Source: Pogonophryne albipinna
Taxonomy: Eukaryota > Chordata > Actinopteri > Perciformes > Artedidraconidae
Assembly (NCBI GenBank): GCA_028583405.1
Contig: CM053246.1
Location: forward strand, 22,203,570 to 22,267,569
Direction of reading: 5' to 3'
DNA: 64,000 nt
Shown: positions 58,771-64,000 of the stretch, one piece after another
Layout: every line of letters starts with the position of its first letter
Numbering within the stretch: the first letter of the stretch is position 1
Program-made: the position numbers and the translations under genes
Notes under the pieces: model-generated
Seen by the model: the letters and a program-made list of their open reading frames with translations, nothing else
The model's database searches: none
What the model was told of the DNA's origin: nothing

Positions 58771-61700
58771 AAATCAGCAGCATTTACTCTCTAATTTAGC
58801 AAAGCCTATTCAGTGTCATTTCCAGAACATTAGGCATTAAATGACTTGAAGACCTAACAAGTGTTCCTGCAGAGCAATTTGCATCAAGATGGCATTCATA
58901 GATCATACAGTAAAAGGTGGTGACAGGATGCAGTTGACATCCTGTCTACAAATTGGTGCTCTTCAAGTTGTTGATTTAAAAATATCAACACTTTTAGACC
59001 TACATAGGTTACAATGTGTAACACTCTTTAGTCAGGTAACACCTACGCCATTCATTTACCATGAAAACAAATAGCATACAGTTTCATTTAAACCTTGCTA
59101 CATTAACATCGCCTTTGAAGCTAGTGAGTGGGAAGAGAGGGTTCTCAATGATCAGGAAGGGGTGACTGCACTAAAAGGACTTCCACCATTTAGCTGAAAC
59201 TGGGTTGTTTCCACATGTGACTATGGCGTCTTCTGCACCAAATCTCCTAATTAAAGAGCTTTTGAAAAGCAATGCTGAAGACCCAGCTAATTCAATTTAA
59301 AACTACTGTCTGGGTCTAATACTCATTTGTAAATCTGGTCAAATCTCCCTGTCCTAGAACTTAATCTTTGGCATTTAATTTGTAGCAAGTTATACTGACA
59401 GAAGTTGTTTTCAAGCCAAATAAACATCTCTTAACAACCTAGCATAAAACACTACAAAAGAAAGGAAAAGTGAGGAGAGAATGGGGGGCTGCTACTATAT
59501 TTGACTGAAAGAGAGGGGGGTCAGTTTTTGTAATGCAAATGTCACTGTCTTGTCTGCCGTTTGTGGCAGGACATTTAATTAGCCGTTGTGTAGCTACGAT
59601 ACAAACAGGTGGAATGTTGAGAATGTTGTGATGACACAGACAGATAGAAGAGACAGACTGAAAAAAAATTCATTTCACAACGAGTTTCAACTTGTTGCCA
59701 CTGTGCGAGGGCCAATCAGTGGCAAAAATGCTTTGGTAAAGACAAGATTTGTTTCTCCGTATCCTAGCAGCAAGCATAAACCTACAATGATTTCTAAAAA
59801 CTCTTAAGTGGAAGACGTGATGTGAGAGTCCTCAGGACACCTTTCCAATTGTGTTAAACGGTAACAGCACATCAAGTCAAATATAAAGCTCTTCACGGAT
59901 AAATAAATCACAAAGATTATGAAACTGTATCATCTCATGTGAAAAAAATGGCACTATTAATTTCCACTTAACAAGCACCACAAGGGATTCTCCTCTCAGT
60001 TGTTCTGCTTTGCTTTGTGATTTTCTGAGATGTTATGGGACAGCCCATTAAATATACGTTAATATCAGACAATAAAATGATGTGTAAAAGCTAGGCAGTT
60101 AAGTTAGCGCAGCAGGAGGGATATGCAACTAGAATGTGATCAACTATAAACGGCAGCGACAGAACCAATGGCAATGAAGGGTCTGTGTGTGGCGGGCTAT
60201 TGGATTGAGAAGTTCTCCCCGAGGCACCACAAGGCTTCATCAAGACAAACTAAATACAGCACGAGCAAACACACATAGGCTACACAAGCACATCCACACA
60301 GCATACTCATGTATGTGCACACACACAGACACACCCCCACAAAACATGTGACCAAAAGCTGTGTCAGGTCACCCGCTGTCCAAGAGACCACTGCAGCTGT
60401 CCTATTGATAGCTGAACTGTACTGCACACACGGGTCCATTAAACACTCAAAATGGCACACGGGTAGCGGTGGACTCTTCTATGCACAACCATACGAGGAA
60501 CTCCAGTTTTCCAAGCACAATTTCTGTCAATTACAGATCAGTATGGTACTTGTGCGATCATGGTCATAGGCTGCCGGTTAGACCAAAAAAGGCCATATAG
60601 ATACACATTACAAGTACCATACAACAAGCAAATAAGATTTTCCCAAATAACTGGCATACTACCAGCTACTTTCCACATTGTCTCCTCTCTGAGCAGCGTT
60701 TCTTTCTGACCTACCTCTCGGCAAGCCAAATCTATTAACTCTTAAGAAAGAGATGAAAATAACCCGATTAAAAACACTCACTTTTAAAAGAATCACATTC
60801 CAGCCCCTGGCCCACTCTATCCCATTTCTTTCCAAGACTTGGGTGTATTTGTATATCAAGTTGCTATGTAAACATAACAATGTCATGCTGGTGGGGGTTA
60901 TATGCAGCGCTGTCATCTCTTTATTTTCTTTTTAGCTGCGGCGAGTTGTCAGACCAATCAAAGTGAAGTTTCTTTCTCTAACACTCAAATCCAGCCAAGT
61001 CTTCTGTCAGTGCACATTCAACACCTTCCTCAAATAGAGCTGTAGAAAGCTTCACAAAAATATCTTTATCAAATATAATGCAGCCTAAATAATAAGTATG
61101 ATTAACTTAACATTACTCATACTGCGTTCTGACTATGGTTCTGACCCCTTTTAACATTAAAGGAAATATATATGTGGCTGAATCAATGGTATACAACCTT
61201 ATATTATTCAGATCTCTTCTTTTACAAGATAAATACTTTATGTAAATAAATGAAATAAGTCAATTAATTGGAAAGCAGAGAGGGTTTTAATTAGAGAATC
61301 GAAGTGCTCCAATGATTCTTGATGCAGCACTAGCAAACATTACAAATGACCGAGCACCTGATTGCTGTCTGAAATGATAGTCCATTAGAATTAATTCAAC
61401 TCAGGGGACAAAAAGGACTAAGTCCCAAGAGAAGAAAAACGAGGTATGCAAGGTGCTGGAAACCAGCCTTGCCCACTGTAAAGCTAATGAAAAGGGGGAT
61501 TTATAATCATTTGGGGGTCTGCATTTCCTTGGTTTCTTATTATTGCTATGGCACTGTTTGATATGAGCCTTCAGCTTTAAAGAGATCAGACATCAAACCT
61601 AATGAAACCTGCGAACCAAACAATGGAGCAGTGCAGCTTGGCAATTAGCAAACAATTTGGCTTTAGGTCTTTTCAACGAGTTTGGCATAAGATTAGTAGA

Positions 61701-62505
61701 TGGCGCTAAACTACTTGTGATGAAATGAGTGAGAAGAGACAAATCAGGTAAAACCATTCATTATTTCTGCCTTACTTATTAATATGAAGGGTACTAGTCG
61801 TATCTTTTTAATGGCAAGTTTAGTTTCGAAAGCAAATTTTAAGCTAAATATCTCACCCAAGAGACTGTACAAACCAAACAGCCGTGGCCTTTAAAAGAAC
61901 CATCGTAGCACCACCTAGCTGTTACATATTCAGTAATTTCTGAAACATTAAAACTTTGCGAAGTACCCACTTTTTCTCATTTAAATCGTGACATAAGTTA
62001 ACTGATTAAAAAAATACTAGTTCCTCTCCTGAGATAGACAAGTTGAAGCACCAACTTTGATAACGTTGTAGTCAAACGGCGAACTTCATTTTTCGCCGAC
62101 TCGCCGGTAAAAGTTATTATATCCGTGCTCGACAGGCGGCGTAATGTTTAAAATCAATTTAACAATATCATGTGAGAGTTAAGACTGACTAACGGTCTTG
62201 GCAAACTGCCAGCAGAAAGGAAAGTTATCCTCCTGCTGGGTTCACGCTTGCTCGCAGCGGACGGTAGTTTGCAGTTTGGGCAGCAGGACCAGCGATGCTA
62301 ACGCTAGCTAACGAAATGTCCACCTGCTTGAAAATTACGTTCTCGAGAAAGACACAACAAGAAAATACGTTTTTCCGTAATGTGGCAAACAAGACAGAGC
62401 GAACGCTAACTGCGCAACAAACGGTTAAACTGACTGAACTCGCAGTTATGCTGCTAGTTGTCTGAGTTAGCATTAGCTGCAGCTTGACTGCCTGGTTGCC
62501 TTACC

Positions 62506-63060
62506 ATCCATCCTGCTGGGATTGAGTGCGTTCACAGCTCGAAACACACACACACACCACAACGTAGCAACAAGTGAATCAATGTTGAGTTGGAGTAACG
62601 CTGACGCAGAGTACAACGTTCAAGAAAAGTGTAGAAAAATAAAAAGAAGGGCGGAAACGGATATTTTACCAGGTACAAAAAGCTGTTGCCAAGCAATAGG
62701 TGAACGTCAGTTAAATGGAGAGTGGAACGCCGTTCAAATAAGGGAAAGTTCAGTTGTGGAAAATAACCACGACTGCTAGCAAAGCACTTGACCACAGAGC
62801 ATTTTTTTCCAATTTCAGAAAAACTTAGCACATGATTGCTGTGAAGATAATAGTCACCTTTGCCTTGTGAAAAGTTATACCCTGGCACTGTTCTCTTTCC
62901 CCTCTCTCCCACTCGCTCGGTGACTTCCAGATGCTGCTGCTGCTGTTGCCGAGTGTTGCGCCCGTTGGTAAGTAACTGTCTCCACGGCTACAGTCACTGT
63001 GGCGCGACGGGGTCTCGAGGCAACTGTTGCTACCCTCGAATGTCTACGTCAGGGTCCTCA
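62506..63060 (-). promoter_or_regulatory. rfx2: rfx2 promoter and 5' UTR exon region, possibly bidirectional
   Basis: On the - strand a first-exon-like segment ends ...ggatggatg at 62505 with a strong donor gtaagg. The surroundings (about 62050-63060) are richer in CG dinucleotides than the rest of the window. No TATA box is evident. An X-box-like site lies at 62685-62698, and a + strand ATG with a good splice donor lies at 62931-62969. The transcription start is not determinable from sequence alone. Confidence 0.5.
62685..62698 (+). promoter_or_regulatory. X-box-like site in rfx2 promoter region
   Basis: GTTGCC-A-AGCAAT followed by a, one mismatch in the last base of the right half-site. 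It lies about 180 bp upstream of the predicted first-exon donor. Confidence 0.4.
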
Positions 63061-63429
63061 CTATGCAAGGGAGGGACCAAAGGGACAAGAGGCCCGCCCA
63101 GTTCAATAAGACTGTAAATATTAATGTTACCACTTGGGGGCAGTCTTAGCTAGGTAACCTCTGGAAGGAAGTGCATCATTTAGATTAATTTATTTCATTA
63201 ATAAATTATGTTTTTTTTAGATGTAAGTTATATATTGTCAAAGAAGCAGCAGTATTTTTGATAAAAATATTCAACTTCAGGCTCCATTCAATAATGCTTA
63301 TTATTAGCCAGAAATAATAATAATGAAAAAGGAAATTAACATCGTCATATCTCGCCCTCCCTCAGAGTACAGTGCACCCATCTTTAAACTAGTAATCCTT
63401 TGATAATAAAAAAAAAAGGAAAAAAATGG

Positions 63430-64000
63430 CCTTGCATGGTTTTAACACTTTCAAGTTAACAAAGACAGGAAAAAAAGATAATACTAACACCTGGCAAAGC
63501 TCCTCAACACTTCTTCTCTAGTAGTTCTGAAATAGGTGTCTTCGGGGCCATATTTGTCATGATGACATGCCTAAGCGACAATCTCACAAAGTGAAAACAA
63601 TATCTGCAGCATGATGGCAATGCAAACTATAGCTTTTATCAACTGCCCAGAAAGAACCGAAGAGGAGGAGGGGTTGCAGCCATTTTTTCCTCAACATTTT
63701 TGTTCAGAATAACAGAACTAGGTGAGATCATGTCGATGGAATATCTAGCCATTGAACTAAAAATTGAATCAACCATAATTGTCACAATATACCGTCCACC
63801 TAGACACTCACCATTATTTATACAAGAGTTCTCTGAATCTCACTATGTGTTACCAGTTACGATAAGGTGATCCTAAACGGAGACCTGAATATTCATATAA
63901 ATAAAAAAGCAGACTCCAAAGCTATAGAGCTTGCAAATCTACTAGATAGCTTTGATCTAACACAGCATATAATAAATGCAACTCACCGACATGGTAATAC
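63430..64000 (+). mobile_element. LINE endonuclease fragment, runs off the window
   Basis: Frames read FYQLPRKNRRGGGVAAIF, then IIVTIYRPPRHSPLF and LNGDLNIHINKKADSKAIEL, matching the apurinic-like endonuclease of fish L2/Rex-type LINEs. At least one frameshift near 63855 breaks the frame, so it is a dead copy. Confidence 0.75.

Larger units (their letters stand above)
52883..62504 (-). other. rfx2: rfx2 first intron, 9.6 kb
   Basis: No coding exon is supported on either strand. It holds X-box-like sites at 54696, 55849, 55891 and 56889, a small hAT at 58436-58770, and otherwise AT-rich unique-looking sequence. Confidence 0.6.

Overview
The window is vertebrate nuclear DNA, almost certainly from a ray-finned fish and probably a percomorph. 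It has GT-AG introns, long (TG)n tracts, many hAT-type DNA transposons, a tRNA-derived SINE, LINE fragments and an 813-bp Tc1/mariner-like fold-back element. No bacterial or viral gene was found. Gene names below come from recognising protein families by eye. Exon edges come from splice signals plus reading-frame continuity, and no search was run.

Two protein genes lie tail to tail. On the + strand, fcho1 (clathrin-pit nucleator; F-BAR, long linker, mu-homology domain) enters from the left without its first coding exon. It runs through 25 exons from 5787 to a stop at 32118-32120, giving about 1218 visible residues. One of its introns (17216-19056) has the signature of a minor-spliceosome (U12) AT-AC intron. 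One linker exon (21693-22763) is unusually long and carries three DPF motifs and one NPF motif.

On the - strand, rfx2 (ciliogenic winged-helix factor that binds X-boxes) has its start codon at 52880-52882 and its stop at 34406-34408, in 17 coding exons encoding 736 residues. A non-coding first exon probably ends at 62505, inside a promoter-like segment. The poly(A) signals of the two genes face each other within about 100 bp (32464-32568).

Layout: 1-5786, upstream fcho1 intron with a (TG)n tract and a 1-kb hAT; 5787-15263, F-BAR exons; 17155-25081, linker exons, including the U12 intron; 25660-32120, mu-homology exons; 32121-34405, both 3' UTRs; 34406-45676, rfx2 C-terminal, dimerisation and DNA-binding exons, with a nested hAT at 40242-42791; 46849-52882, N-terminal exons, with the fold-back element and a three-layer nested transposon; 52883-62504, a 9.6-kb first intron; 62505-63060, the rfx2 promoter, possibly bidirectional; 63430-64000, a LINE endonuclease fragment running off the edge.

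The two products are not known to work together. A possible link is regulatory: X-box-like RFX sites occur in pairs in rfx2 introns (38322-38360 and 55849-55903), near its promoter (62685) and in the fcho1 3' UTR (32378). This suggests, but does not prove, autoregulation by RFX proteins.
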